In this document: in pieces, positions 25,372 through 33,363 of the stretch | How positions within the stretch are numbered: the first letter of the stretch is position 1 | How the letters are laid out: each line of letters starts with the position of its first letter | NCBI RefSeq assembly: GCF_001279695.1 | Contig: NZ_LGDD01000293.1 | Location: 1 to 64,000, forward strand | From: Streptomyces sp. WM6378 | GTDB taxonomy: Bacteria; Actinomycetota; Actinomycetes; Streptomycetales; Streptomycetaceae | Length of the DNA stretch: 64,000 nt | Direction of reading: 5' to 3' | Position numbers and translations under genes: made by a program | The notes under the pieces: model-generated | What the model was told of the DNA's origin: nothing | The model's database searches: none | The model's input: only the letters and a program-made list of their open reading frames with translations

Positions 25372-26154
25372 TCAGCCGAGGGTGAGCGCGACCAGCGTCA
25401 CCGTCGCGGAGGTCTCCGCGACCGCCCCGAACACATCGCCCGTCACCCCGCCGAACCTCCCCACGCAGCGCCGCAGCAGCACCTGCGCGACGGCGAGCCC
25501 GGCAGGCACGGCGAGCGCGAAGTGCAGCGCGGACCAGGGCCCGAACAGCCACCCCGCCGCCGCCGAGGCCCCGGTCACCAGGGCGGCGACCGCCGCGGCG
25601 CGCCGGCCCGGCACCGTGCCCGCCACCACCGCGCCGAGCCCGTCGGGACGTGCCGCCGGGACACCGCTCCGGGAGGCCAGCGTGAGGGCGGTGCGGGCGG
25701 CGACGGCCGAGACGACGGTCGCCACGGCACCCCGGGCCCAGCCGTCCTCGTACAGGTGGGACAGGGCGGCGATCTGGGCAAGGAGCAGGAAGAGCAGGGC
25801 GACCACGCCGAACGGGCCGATGTCGCTGCGCTTCATGATGCGCAGCGCCTCCTCGGCGGGCTTGGCGCTGCCGAGCCCGTCGGCGACATCGGCGAGCCCG
25901 TCCAGATGCAGCCCCCGGGTCAGCAGGGCGGGCGCGGCCACGCTCACCACCGCCACGAGCAGCGACCCGGCCCCGAGCCCCCAGAACCCCGCGCCCGCGG
26001 CCGCCGCGCACAGCCCGACGGCGAGCCCGGCCAGCGGGGCGAGCGTCATCCCCGCGCGGGCGGCGGCGCGGTCCCACCGGGTGATGCGGGCGGGGAAGAC
26101 GGTGAGGGTGCCGAAGGCGAAACGTACGCCGTGCAGGGCCTTGCTGGGGTTCAC
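25372..26154 (-). CDS. cobS: Adenosylcobinamide-GDP ribazoletransferase (cobalamin synthase)
   Basis: The 260-residue membrane protein joins alpha-ribazole (phosphate) to adenosylcobinamide-GDP, completing the cobalamin nucleotide loop. Family hallmarks are LHLDGLADVADGLG followed by MKRSDIGPFGVVAL, and about six hydrophobic helices. The GTG at 26154 (VNPSKALHGVRFAFGTLTVF) aligns with the normal N-terminus, although no strong ribosome-binding site is visible. Its partners cobT and cobU lie 3.4-5.7 kb to the right on the same strand, separated by the lysyltransferase-like pair and a plus-strand gene. It is divergent from the membrane protein at 26233. Confidence 0.92.
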   Translation of the reverse strand: MNPSKALHGVRFAFGTLTVFPARITRWDRAAARAGMTLAPLAGLAVGLCAAAAGAGFWGLGAGSLLVAVVSVAAPALLTRGLHLDGLADVADGLGSAKPAEEALRIMKRSDIGPFGVVALLFLLLAQIAALSHLYEDGWARGAVATVVSAVAARTALTLASRSGVPAARPDGLGAVVAGTVPGRRAAAVAALVTGASAAAGWLFGPWSALHFALAVPAGLAVAQVLLRRCVGRFGGVTGDVFGAVAETSATVTLVALTLG

Positions 26155-26199
26155 CCGGCGCAGAGTATCCCGAGCACTCCACCCCTCGGCGGCGGTAAA

Positions 26200-26217
26200 T
26201 TGCGCATACCAGCGCAA
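26200..26217. promoter_or_regulatory. Inverted repeat in cobS/membrane-protein divergent spacer
   Basis: TTGCGC (26200-26205) and GCGCAA (26212-26217) are perfect 6-bp arms around ATACCA. It lies in the 78-bp spacer between the divergent starts of cobS (26154) and the membrane protein (26233), 15 bp before the latter ATG. A bidirectional operator is plausible. No cobalamin riboswitch signature is present here. Confidence 0.45.
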
Positions 26218-26232
26218 ACAAGGGCGGGTGGG

Positions 26233-26988
26233 ATGGGTCACTGGTTCTACCGGAACATCACGGAGCCGGGCAAGCTCCCCATGCTGCTCGCGCTGGCCGC
26301 GTTCGTCGTGACGTTCCTGGTCACGCGCTCCATCACGCGCCTGATCCGGGCCGGGCGCGGCCCGTTCCGGAACATCAAGCCCGGCGGGCTGCACATCCAC
26401 CACGTGGTGCCCGGGGTCATCCTCACCATCGTCGGCGGCTTCGGGGCGGTCGGCAGCGGCCGGCACGGAATCGCGGCGGCCACCTTCGCCGTCCTGTTCG
26501 GGGTGGGCGCGGGCCTGGTCCTCGACGAGTTCGCGCTGATCCTGCACCTCGACGACGTGTACTGGAGCGAGAACGGGCGCAAGAGCGTCGAGATCGTGGT
26601 GATGGCGGCCGCCCTCATGACGCTGGTGCTCGCGGGGTTCTCACCGCTCGGCGTCAACGACGTGTCCCCCGGGGAGCGGGAGAGCCGGGGCTCGTTCATC
26701 ACCACGATCGCGATCAACTTCTGCTTCGTGCTGATCTCGCTGTTCAAGGGCAAGGTGCGGCTGGCCATGATCGGCACGTTCGTGCCGTTCGTGGCGCTGT
26801 TCGGCGCGATCCGGCTCGCCCGGCCGGGCTCCCCGTGGGCCCAGCGCTTCTACCGCAACCGGCCGCGGGCCAGGGCCAAGGCCGGGCTCAGGGCCTACCG
26901 CCACGACCGGCGCTGGTCACGGCCCCGGCGCCGCCTTCAGGACTGGATCGGCGGCGCGCCCGACAGGCTCCCGGTGCGCCGCCCCTGA
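26233..26988 (+). CDS. Integral membrane protein of unknown function
   Basis: The 251-residue protein has about five or six hydrophobic helices (for example LLALAAFVVTFLVT, VILTIVGGFG, AALMTLVLAGF, INFCFVLISLF, MIGTFVPFVALFGAI) and a strongly basic tail after residue 205. A conserved HIHHVVPG motif and LDEFALILHLDDVYW give it a possible metal or acidic site. I recognise it only as a conserved actinobacterial membrane protein. Its last 52 bases overlap the 3' end of the convergent rhomboid-like gene. Confidence 0.75.
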   Translation: MGHWFYRNITEPGKLPMLLALAAFVVTFLVTRSITRLIRAGRGPFRNIKPGGLHIHHVVPGVILTIVGGFGAVGSGRHGIAAATFAVLFGVGAGLVLDEFALILHLDDVYWSENGRKSVEIVVMAAALMTLVLAGFSPLGVNDVSPGERESRGSFITTIAINFCFVLISLFKGKVRLAMIGTFVPFVALFGAIRLARPGSPWAQRFYRNRPRARAKAGLRAYRHDRRWSRPRRRLQDWIGGAPDRLPVRRP

Positions 26989-27668
26989 TCATGGCGGTCG
27001 CGTCGGCGCCTTCGCCGTTCATGGGTGATCCAGCAGATCACGGCGACCACGACGAGCGCCGCGATGTGCTCCTTGCCCGCGAGGTTGTTCTTGAGCACCA
27101 CTTCGACGACCATCGCGAGCGCCACGGTCCCGGCCGTCCAGTACGCCCGGTAGCGCCAGCACACGTACACCGCGAGGGCGACCACCGCCGCCGAGGGGCC
27201 GGTGTCGACCATCTTGGCGGCGGAGGCGGGCAGTCCGAAGACGCTGTCCGGGCCGATGTGGATGCCGACCCGCGCGTACAGGGTGCCGGCCAGCGTCGCC
27301 GCGTAGGCGATGAGCAGCATCCGGCCCCGCCCGACGCAGATCTCCGCGATGCCGAACACCACGAGGACCTGGCCGAGCGCGCCCCACACCGGCAGGTCGA
27401 GGGCCGGCACGAAGAGCGAGAACGGGGTGCGCAGGAGCGAGATCCACAGCGGGTACTCGGCCTTCACGGAACCGATGATCTGGATCGGCCGGAAGCCCCA
27501 GGACTGGTTCTGGATGATCTGGAAGACCGAGGTGAGCGCGACCGCCGAGATCGTCAGCGGGATGGCCCGCCAGCGCTGGGTGCGCAGCGCGTACTTCACG
27601 GTCTTGTACAGCGGCCCCCACTCGCGTTCGGCGAACCGGCCCACGACGCTCCTGCGCGGGCTGTTCAT
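26937..27668 (-). CDS. Rhomboid-like (Rhomboid_2 type) membrane protein
   Basis: The 243-residue protein has about six membrane helices and resembles the Rhomboid_2 group found beside MprF/LysX-type genes. FQIIQNQSWGF, the LWISLLRTPFSLFVPALDLP region and TGPSAAVVALAVYVCWRYR fit that group. The GPSA segment occupies the place of the rhomboid catalytic GxS, while the partner histidine may be in KEHIAAL. Protease activity is unproven. The ATG at 27668 overlaps the stop of the upstream lysyltransferase-like gene (ATGA), so the two are coupled. The 3' end overlaps the convergent gene by 52 bp. Confidence 0.7.
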   Translation of the reverse strand: MNSPRRSVVGRFAEREWGPLYKTVKYALRTQRWRAIPLTISAVALTSVFQIIQNQSWGFRPIQIIGSVKAEYPLWISLLRTPFSLFVPALDLPVWGALGQVLVVFGIAEICVGRGRMLLIAYAATLAGTLYARVGIHIGPDSVFGLPASAAKMVDTGPSAAVVALAVYVCWRYRAYWTAGTVALAMVVEVVLKNNLAGKEHIAALVVVAVICWITHERRRRRRDRHDQGRRTGSLSGAPPIQS

Positions 27669-29434
27669 CTCTGCGATTCCAGGTGCCTGCGGTGCAGCCA
27701 CTTGGGCAGCCCGGGGGCCTCCAGGAACCCTTCGGCGCGCGCGGACGCGATGGCGATCCGCGGCAGATCAGCACTCTTCTCGAACAACGTGAACCGTGGC
27801 TCCCAGATCGGCCGGTACTTGGCGTTGGACCGGTACAGCGACTCGATCTGCCACCAGCGGGAGAAGAAGCTGAGGAGCGAGCGCCACAGCCTCAGCACGG
27901 GTCCTGCCCCGAGCTTCGAGCCGCGCTCGAAGACGGAACGGAACATCGCGAAGTTCAGTGAGACCTGAGTGATCTTGATCTCCTTGGCGCGCTGCAGGAG
28001 TTCGATCACCATGAACTCGATCAGGCCGTTCTCGGAGTCCCGGTCACGGCGCATCAGGTCGAGCGAGACACCGCCCGGGCCCCAGGGCACGAAGCTGAGC
28101 AGCGCCCTCAACTCGCCCTCGCCGTCGAAGCATTCGAGCATCATGCACTGGCCGTCGGCGGGGTCGCCGAGCCGGCCGAGCGCCATCGAGAAGCCGCGTT
28201 CGGTGGCGCCGTCGCGCCAGTCGTCGGCCTTGCGCAGGAGTTCGTTCATCTCCTCGGCAGGGATGTCCGCATGGCGGCGGATCCGCACCTCGTACCCGGC
28301 CCGCTTCACCCGGTTGTACGCCTGGCGCACGGTCCGCATCGCGCGGCCCTCCAGGGTGAACTCGGCGGTCTCCACGATCGCCTCGTCGCCCATCTCCAGG
28401 GCGTCCAGGCCGTGCCGGGCGTAGATCTGCCCGGCCTCCTCGCTGGCGCCGGTGACGGCCGGGATCCAGCCGTGCGCGCGGGCCTCGGCCAGCCACGGCT
28501 CGATCGCGCCCGGCCAGGCCTCCGGGTCGCCGATCGGGTCGCCCGAGGCAAGCGAGACGCTGTTGATCACGCGGTAGGTGACGGCGGCCTTGCCGGTCGG
28601 CGACCAGATGACGGCCTTCTCGCGGCGCAGCGCGAAGTAGCCCAGCGAGTCGCGCTCACCCTGCTTGTCCAGGAGCGCGCGCAGCTTCTCCTCGTCCTCG
28701 ACGGTGAGCGGGTCGACGGCCCTGCGGTTGCGGAAGGCGGCGTAGATGACGGCGATCAGGAGCAGCGTGGCAAGCACGTTGATGGTGACGTTGACCCAGC
28801 CCGGGGTGGTGATGCCCTGGGTGTGCCGGTCGTCGGGGACCAGGAACACCAGCCGCATCACGCCGTAGCGCCAGCGCTGCAGGAACGTCGAGTGGTCGGT
28901 GCCGTCGTAGGTGTTGGTTGCGCTGACCAGGACCGCCGCGATCAGCGAGGTGACCAGCAGGCCGCCGATGGCGGTCGCGACCGCGGCCAGCGGGTTGGAG
29001 CGGTCGCCCTTGGCGTAGAACTCGCGGCGGCCGAGCAGCAGCGCGAGCACGAAGGCCGCGGTCAGGGCGAGCGAGACCCAGTTCTGCGGGTACCGGTGGA
29101 TTTCCGGGAACGCCATGGCGAACGCGAACAGGGCCAGGAACAGCCCGCCGAGCACTATGTTGAGGATCCAGGCGGCCCGCTTGCGCCGGCGCATGGTGAC
29201 GGCGAGGAACAGCGTGACGACGCCCGAGGTGAAGCCGGCTTCGAGCAGGTACGGAGTGAAGTAGTCGTCCGTGTTGTGCCGCCGAAGCCCCTGGCCGAGG
29301 GTGACCCAGACGGCGCTCAGGAAATTGATGAACGTCACGACGCGCAGGTACCAGACGGCGAATGCCGCCCCGCGCCGCGACCGGGGGGTGCTCCGGTTCG
29401 TTCCTTCGGTGGTGCTCAAGCGGACTTCTCCCAT
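27665..29434 (-). CDS. Phosphatidylglycerol lysyltransferase-like membrane protein (DUF2156)
   Basis: The 589-residue protein has an N-terminal membrane part of about seven helices (residues 20-270) and a cytoplasmic DUF2156/LPG-synthase C domain (about 290-560). The C domain contains DSLGYFALRREKAVIWSP, SLASGDPIGDPEAW and GGVSLDLMRRD. MprF/LysX relatives move lysine or alanine from tRNA to phosphatidylglycerol, changing surface charge. The aminoacyl donor cannot be told here. The ATG at 29434 has no clear site; a TTG at 29419 (LSTTEG) has GGGAG at eight bases and may be the true start. It is coupled to the rhomboid-like gene and follows cobT by 80 bp. Confidence 0.82.
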   Translation of the reverse strand: MGEVRLSTTEGTNRSTPRSRRGAAFAVWYLRVVTFINFLSAVWVTLGQGLRRHNTDDYFTPYLLEAGFTSGVVTLFLAVTMRRRKRAAWILNIVLGGLFLALFAFAMAFPEIHRYPQNWVSLALTAAFVLALLLGRREFYAKGDRSNPLAAVATAIGGLLVTSLIAAVLVSATNTYDGTDHSTFLQRWRYGVMRLVFLVPDDRHTQGITTPGWVNVTINVLATLLLIAVIYAAFRNRRAVDPLTVEDEEKLRALLDKQGERDSLGYFALRREKAVIWSPTGKAAVTYRVINSVSLASGDPIGDPEAWPGAIEPWLAEARAHGWIPAVTGASEEAGQIYARHGLDALEMGDEAIVETAEFTLEGRAMRTVRQAYNRVKRAGYEVRIRRHADIPAEEMNELLRKADDWRDGATERGFSMALGRLGDPADGQCMMLECFDGEGELRALLSFVPWGPGGVSLDLMRRDRDSENGLIEFMVIELLQRAKEIKITQVSLNFAMFRSVFERGSKLGAGPVLRLWRSLLSFFSRWWQIESLYRSNAKYRPIWEPRFTLFEKSADLPRIAIASARAEGFLEAPGLPKWLHRRHLESQR

Positions 29435-29514
29435 GAAACGCGATGATATGGCGGCATAGCGTTCCACAGTGGTCGCAGGCGGAGCCGAGGGGTGGCCCCC
29501 GGCTCTGCCGCGGC

Positions 29515-30600
29515 TCACGCGTCGCTGCTCTCCTCAGGGCTCTCCGCGCGCTGGTCGGTGCGCTCGGGCAGCTCCGCGGCCAGTGCGGCCGCGGCTTGTA
29601 CGAGGGGAAGAGCGAGCAATGCCCCGGTTCCTTCGCCCACTGTGACGCCATGATCGAGCAGAGGGTTGAGCGCCATCCGGTCCAGCGCCTTCGACTGGCC
29701 CGGCTCGCCGCTCAGCTGGCCCGCGAGCCACCAGTCCGGAGCCCGGAAGGCCGCCCGCTGAGCCACCAGCGCACAGGCCGACGAGACGACCCCGTCCAGG
29801 ATCACCGGCAGTCTGCGCACCGCACACTGCAGCAGGAAACCGGTGGTCGCGGCAAGGTCCGCGCCGCCCACGGCGGCCAGAAGTTCGAGCTGATCGCCGA
29901 GAACCGGCCGCGCCCGGCGCAGCGCGTCCCGGATCGCCGCGCACTTGCGCATCCACGCCAGGTCGTCGATCCCGGCGCCGCCGCGGCCGGTGACCACCGA
30001 GGCGTCCGTGCCGCACAGCGCCGCGATCAGCACCGCCGCCGGGGTGGTGCCGCCCACGCTGAGGTCGCCGAGCACCACCAGGTCGGTGCCGGAGTCGGCC
30101 TCCTCGTCGGCGATCCTCATGCCGAGCCGTACGGCCGCCTCGGCCTCGTCCACGGTGAGCGCGTCCTCGACGTCGATCCGGCCGCTGCCGCGCCGCACCC
30201 GGTGGCGTACGACGTCCTCGGGCAGCAGGGCCGGGTCGCAGTCCAGGCCCGCGTCGACGACGCGGACCGAGGCGCCCTGACGGCGGGCGAGCACCGCGAC
30301 CGGGCTCTCGCCTTCGAGGACGGCGCGTACGAGCGTGTGCGCGGAGGCCGCCGGGCGGGCCGAGACGCCGAGTCCCGCCACGCCGTGGTCGCCCGCGAAG
30401 AGGATCACGCGGGGTCGCTCCACGGCCCGGACCGGGTTGGCGCCCTGCGCCGCGGACAGCCAGGTGGCCAGCTCGTCGAGCCGGCCGAGGGAGCCGGGCG
30501 GCACGGTGAGCCGCTCCCGGCGTTCCTCGGCGTCCCGCCGCACACCGTTGTCGGGGCGTTCGATCAGATCGGAGAAGTCGTCCAGGTTCAGCCTGCTCAT
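29515..30600 (-). CDS. cobT: Nicotinate-nucleotide-dimethylbenzimidazole phosphoribosyltransferase
   Basis: The 361-residue enzyme makes alpha-ribazole phosphate from nicotinate mononucleotide and dimethylbenzimidazole, supplying the lower ligand of cobalamin. Recognisable segments are PPGSLGRLDELA near the N-terminus, FAGDHGVAGLGVS, VVLGDLSVGGTT and the catalytic glutamate loop VTVGEGTGA near the C-terminus. The ATG at 30600 lies 30 bp behind the stop of the CobU fusion gene, so they form one unit. Length and motifs are normal. Confidence 0.94.
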   Translation of the reverse strand: MSRLNLDDFSDLIERPDNGVRRDAEERRERLTVPPGSLGRLDELATWLSAAQGANPVRAVERPRVILFAGDHGVAGLGVSARPAASAHTLVRAVLEGESPVAVLARRQGASVRVVDAGLDCDPALLPEDVVRHRVRRGSGRIDVEDALTVDEAEAAVRLGMRIADEEADSGTDLVVLGDLSVGGTTPAAVLIAALCGTDASVVTGRGGAGIDDLAWMRKCAAIRDALRRARPVLGDQLELLAAVGGADLAATTGFLLQCAVRRLPVILDGVVSSACALVAQRAAFRAPDWWLAGQLSGEPGQSKALDRMALNPLLDHGVTVGEGTGALLALPLVQAAAALAAELPERTDQRAESPEESSDA

Positions 30601-30630
30601 TTGCCGAACAGTACCGCCAGCCCGGCCGCG

Positions 30631-31827
30631 TCAGCCGCGCAGCGTGAGCGCCTGCCCCGCGACGACGAGCAGGACCTGCTCGCACTCGGCCGCGAACAGC
30701 GTGTTCAGACGCCCCAGTTCGTCCCGGAACCGCCGCCCCGACGAGGTGGCCGGCACCACTCCGGACCCCACCTCGTTGCTCACCGCCACCAGCGTCCGCG
30801 AGGTGCCCCGGACCGCCGCGACGAGCTCGGCCGTGCGTTCTCTCAGCGCCCGCTCGCCGCCCGCCGCCCACTTCTCGTCGTCCCAGGCGCCGACCCGGTC
30901 CATCGCGTCGGTCAGCCACAGCGCCAGACAGTCGATCAGGAGCGGCGGCCCCGACTCGTCGAGCAGCGGCGCGAGTTCGCAGGTCTCCTCGGTGCGCCAG
31001 GACGAGGGCCGGCGTTCGCGGTGCAGGCCGACGCGCGCGGCCCACTCCGCGTCGCCGTTGCGGGCGCCGCCCGTCGCCACGTACACGACCTGCGGGAATC
31101 CCGCGAGGCGCCGCTCGGCCTCCACCGACTTGCCGGAGCGCGCGCCGCCCAGGACGAGCGTGCGGCGCGGCAGGTCGGGCACCGCGTGGTACTCGCCGAC
31201 GATCAGCGTCGTGCCGTCCGGCACCGCCCGCGCGCCGAGTGCCGCGAGCCGGCGCTCCAACTCCCGCCCGGGCGGCACGTCGTGGTCGAGGTGGACGGCG
31301 ATCACATCGGTCGCGGGACCGATGCCGCCCGCGGCCCGCAGCCGCGCGAGCGCGTCGGGCCGCCCGGCGACATCGGCCACCACCATGTCGTACGGCTGCA
31401 CCTCGGCGGGTCCGGCGGGCGCGCCGCCCGGCGGCAGGTAAAGGAGCCGCTCGCCCTCCGGCGAGGTCACCTCGTACCCGGTCCCCGGCGAGTCCAGCGG
31501 CACCGCGAGCACCCGGTGGCCGCTGATCAGCGTCAGCCTGCGGCCGTCCGGCACCCGCCCGGCCGCCGGGAGCCCGGCGGGCAGCTCCACGGCGGGCCCG
31601 TCGTGCGGATGGGTGAGCAGCACCTGGCGTACGCCCGCGAGGCTGCGTCCGGCGCGGGCGGCGGCGAGGGCCGCACCCGGGGTGAGGTCGAGCAGCAGCG
31701 CGCCGTCGACGAGCAGGGCGGTCGCGGCCCGCACGCCCGCGCCGCGGGCGACGGCGCACGCGGCGCAGGGACAGTCGGGGCGCGGCAGGCCGGTGGGGGC
31801 CCCGGTGCCGAGGAGAGTCAGTTCCAC
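30631..31827 (-). CDS. cobU: Metallo-beta-lactamase-like domain fused to CobU (adenosylcobinamide kinase/guanylyltransferase)
   Basis: The 398-residue protein is a fusion. Residues 1-215 resemble a PhnP/RNase Z-type metallo-beta-lactamase fold, starting MELTLLGTGAPTGLPRPDCP with a Cys cluster (DCPCAAC). The HxHxDH metal motif is reduced to THPHDGPA, so hydrolase activity is doubtful. Residues 220-398 are CobU, with the P-loop VLGGARSGKS, the VYVATGGARNGDAEW segment and SNEVGSGVVP. CobU phosphorylates adenosylcobinamide and attaches GMP. The start is the GTG at 31827 with GGGAGG about ten bases before it. It leads the cobU-cobT unit. Confidence 0.87.
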   Translation of the reverse strand: MELTLLGTGAPTGLPRPDCPCAACAVARGAGVRAATALLVDGALLLDLTPGAALAAARAGRSLAGVRQVLLTHPHDGPAVELPAGLPAAGRVPDGRRLTLISGHRVLAVPLDSPGTGYEVTSPEGERLLYLPPGGAPAGPAEVQPYDMVVADVAGRPDALARLRAAGGIGPATDVIAVHLDHDVPPGRELERRLAALGARAVPDGTTLIVGEYHAVPDLPRRTLVLGGARSGKSVEAERRLAGFPQVVYVATGGARNGDAEWAARVGLHRERRPSSWRTEETCELAPLLDESGPPLLIDCLALWLTDAMDRVGAWDDEKWAAGGERALRERTAELVAAVRGTSRTLVAVSNEVGSGVVPATSSGRRFRDELGRLNTLFAAECEQVLLVVAGQALTLRG

Positions 31828-31906
31828 AGGGACGATCCTCCCGCGTCACCGGCCCTCTTGCGCGCCCGGTTACGCTGCGGGCAGCAACGTGACCCAGGAG
31901 GCGGAC

Positions 31907-32116
31907 ATGGCGTGGACGTGGCGTTTCGAGAAGTCGGACGGTACGGAGGTCGAGCCGGCGGTGGCGCCGGAGGAGTTCACGACCCAGGGCGATGCGGAGT
32001 CCTGGATCGGTGAGGTGTGGAAGGACCTGCTCGAAGGCGGGGCCGACCAGGTCTTCCTGTCCGAGGACGGCACACGGATCTACGGCCCGATGAGCCTGCA
32101 CGCCGACCAGGCCTGA
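31907..32116 (+). CDS. Small conserved acidic protein, function unknown
   Basis: The 69-residue protein (MAWTWRFEKSDGTEV start) is acidic, with a predicted helix around GDAESWIGEVWKDLLEGG and a strand pair around VFLSEDGTRIYG. An AGGAGG site six bases before the ATG strongly supports it. It has no cysteine, membrane helix or signal. I recognise it only as a small protein type found in actinobacteria. It stands alone, divergent from cobU and convergent with the HtrA-like gene. Confidence 0.78.
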   Translation: MAWTWRFEKSDGTEVEPAVAPEEFTTQGDAESWIGEVWKDLLEGGADQVFLSEDGTRIYGPMSLHADQA

Positions 32117-32122
32117 CGGCCC

Positions 32123-32151
32123 GGCCGGGGGCGCACGGTGCGCCCCCGGCC
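32123..32151. terminator. Bidirectional hairpin between small gene and HtrA-like gene
   Basis: GGCCGGGGGCGCA (32123-32135) and TGCGCCCCCGGCC (32139-32151) are perfect 13-bp arms with a 3-base loop, in the 39-bp gap between two convergent stop codons. Confidence 0.8.
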
Positions 32152-32155
32152 CGGC

Positions 32156-33265
32156 TCAGATCTCGCCGAGGGTGACCTCGGCCGTCCTGTTCGCACCGTC
32201 ACGCGCATACGTGACCTGCACCTTCTGGCCGGGCTTGTCCGCGGCCAGCGCCTCGGTGAGCGAGGTGATGGTCGAGATGCCGGTGTGGCCGAGCCTGACG
32301 ATGATGTCGCCCGGCTTCAGGCCCGCTTTTGCCGCGGCGCCGTTCGCCGCGACCTGCACGACCGCGACGCCGGCCGGCTGGTAATTCGTGTCGACCACGG
32401 TGCGGCCGGTGATGCCGAGCGCCGCCCGGCCGGAGTCGGTGACCTTGCCGCTCTTGATGATCTGGTCGGCGACCGTCTTCACCATCGACACCGGGATCGC
32501 GAAGCCGATGCCGGGAGCCGCGCTGCCGCCCATGTCCGGGTCGGTCGCGGCGAGCGTCGGGATGCCGATGACCTCGCCGTCCAGGTTGACCAGCGCGCCG
32601 CCGCTGTTGCCGGGGTTGATCGCGGCCGAGGTCTGCACCATGTTGGCGATGGTGGCGCCGGTCCCGCCGCCGCCCTGGCCCTCGGAGACGGTGCGGCCGG
32701 TCGCGGACACGATGCCCTGGGTGACGCTGGAGGACAGCCCCAGCGGGGAGCCCATCGCCAGCACGATCTGGCCCATCTCGACCTTGGCCGAGTCACCGAA
32801 CGCGGCCGCCTTCAGACCGCTCGGCACCGAGTCCAGCTTGATCACCGCGAGGTCCTGCTCCGGATAGGCCGCGACCAGCCGGGCGGTCACCGCCGAGCTG
32901 CTGCCCGACGTCGTCACCTTGAAGCTCTTCTCGTCGCCCACCACATGGGCGTTGGTGACGATGTGCCCCTGGTCGTCGTAGACGATCCCCGAGCCGAGGC
33001 TGTTGGACGCCTCGATCTGCACGACCGACGGCAGCACGTTCTTGATCACGCGCTGGTAGTCGCTCTGCAGGCTGTCGGTCCCGTCGGAGCCGCCCCGCCG
33101 GGCCGTCGAAGAACTCGCCGACGCGCTCGCGGACGTACTGGGTGATGCCTTGACCGCCGCGGCGCCCGTGTCCGAACAGCCGCCGAGGAGAAGGGCGGTG
33201 GCGACGACGGCGGTCAGGGGCAGGGCAGCACGGCGCACCCGGCCGGGGCGAAGAGATGCATCCAT
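32156..33265 (-). CDS. HtrA/DegP-like trypsin-PDZ protease, lipoprotein
   Basis: The 369-residue protein has a lipobox (LLLGGC, lipidated C30), a Ser/Ala-rich linker, a trypsin-like domain (about 70-260) and a C-terminal PDZ domain (about 270-365). The catalytic triad is visible as VTNAHVV (His), DLAVIKL (Asp) and NPGNSGGAL (Ser). The PDZ carries GAAAKAGLKPGDIIVRLG. Such proteins degrade or chaperone misfolded proteins on the outer face of the membrane. The ATG at 33265 has no strong ribosome-binding site. The PspA/two-component genes within 5 kb make an envelope-stress role likely. Confidence 0.92.
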   Translation of the reverse strand: MDASLRPGRVRRAALPLTAVVATALLLGGCSDTGAAAVKASPSTSASASASSSTARRGGSDGTDSLQSDYQRVIKNVLPSVVQIEASNSLGSGIVYDDQGHIVTNAHVVGDEKSFKVTTSGSSSAVTARLVAAYPEQDLAVIKLDSVPSGLKAAAFGDSAKVEMGQIVLAMGSPLGLSSSVTQGIVSATGRTVSEGQGGGGTGATIANMVQTSAAINPGNSGGALVNLDGEVIGIPTLAATDPDMGGSAAPGIGFAIPVSMVKTVADQIIKSGKVTDSGRAALGITGRTVVDTNYQPAGVAVVQVAANGAAAKAGLKPGDIIVRLGHTGISTITSLTEALAADKPGQKVQVTYARDGANRTAEVTLGEI

Positions 33266-33363
33266 GGCAGGAGTATCCCTTTGGTCCGATTTGACGGCCT
33301 GTCGGTGCGCCCGATCAGGTACCGGGGTCCCGGGCCGGGGCCCAATCGGCGGATACCCCTGGC

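Noticed and set aside
25372..31906. Cobalamin riboswitch near cobS, cobT or cobU
   Set aside because: The spacers before these genes are short and show no B12-box-like sequence. The cob genes are either regulated elsewhere or not by this RNA.
29443..32013. 856- and 855-codon frames across cobT and the CobU fusion
   Set aside because: Both overlap genes with catalytic motifs in another frame and show only Arg/Pro/Ala-rich shadow sequence.
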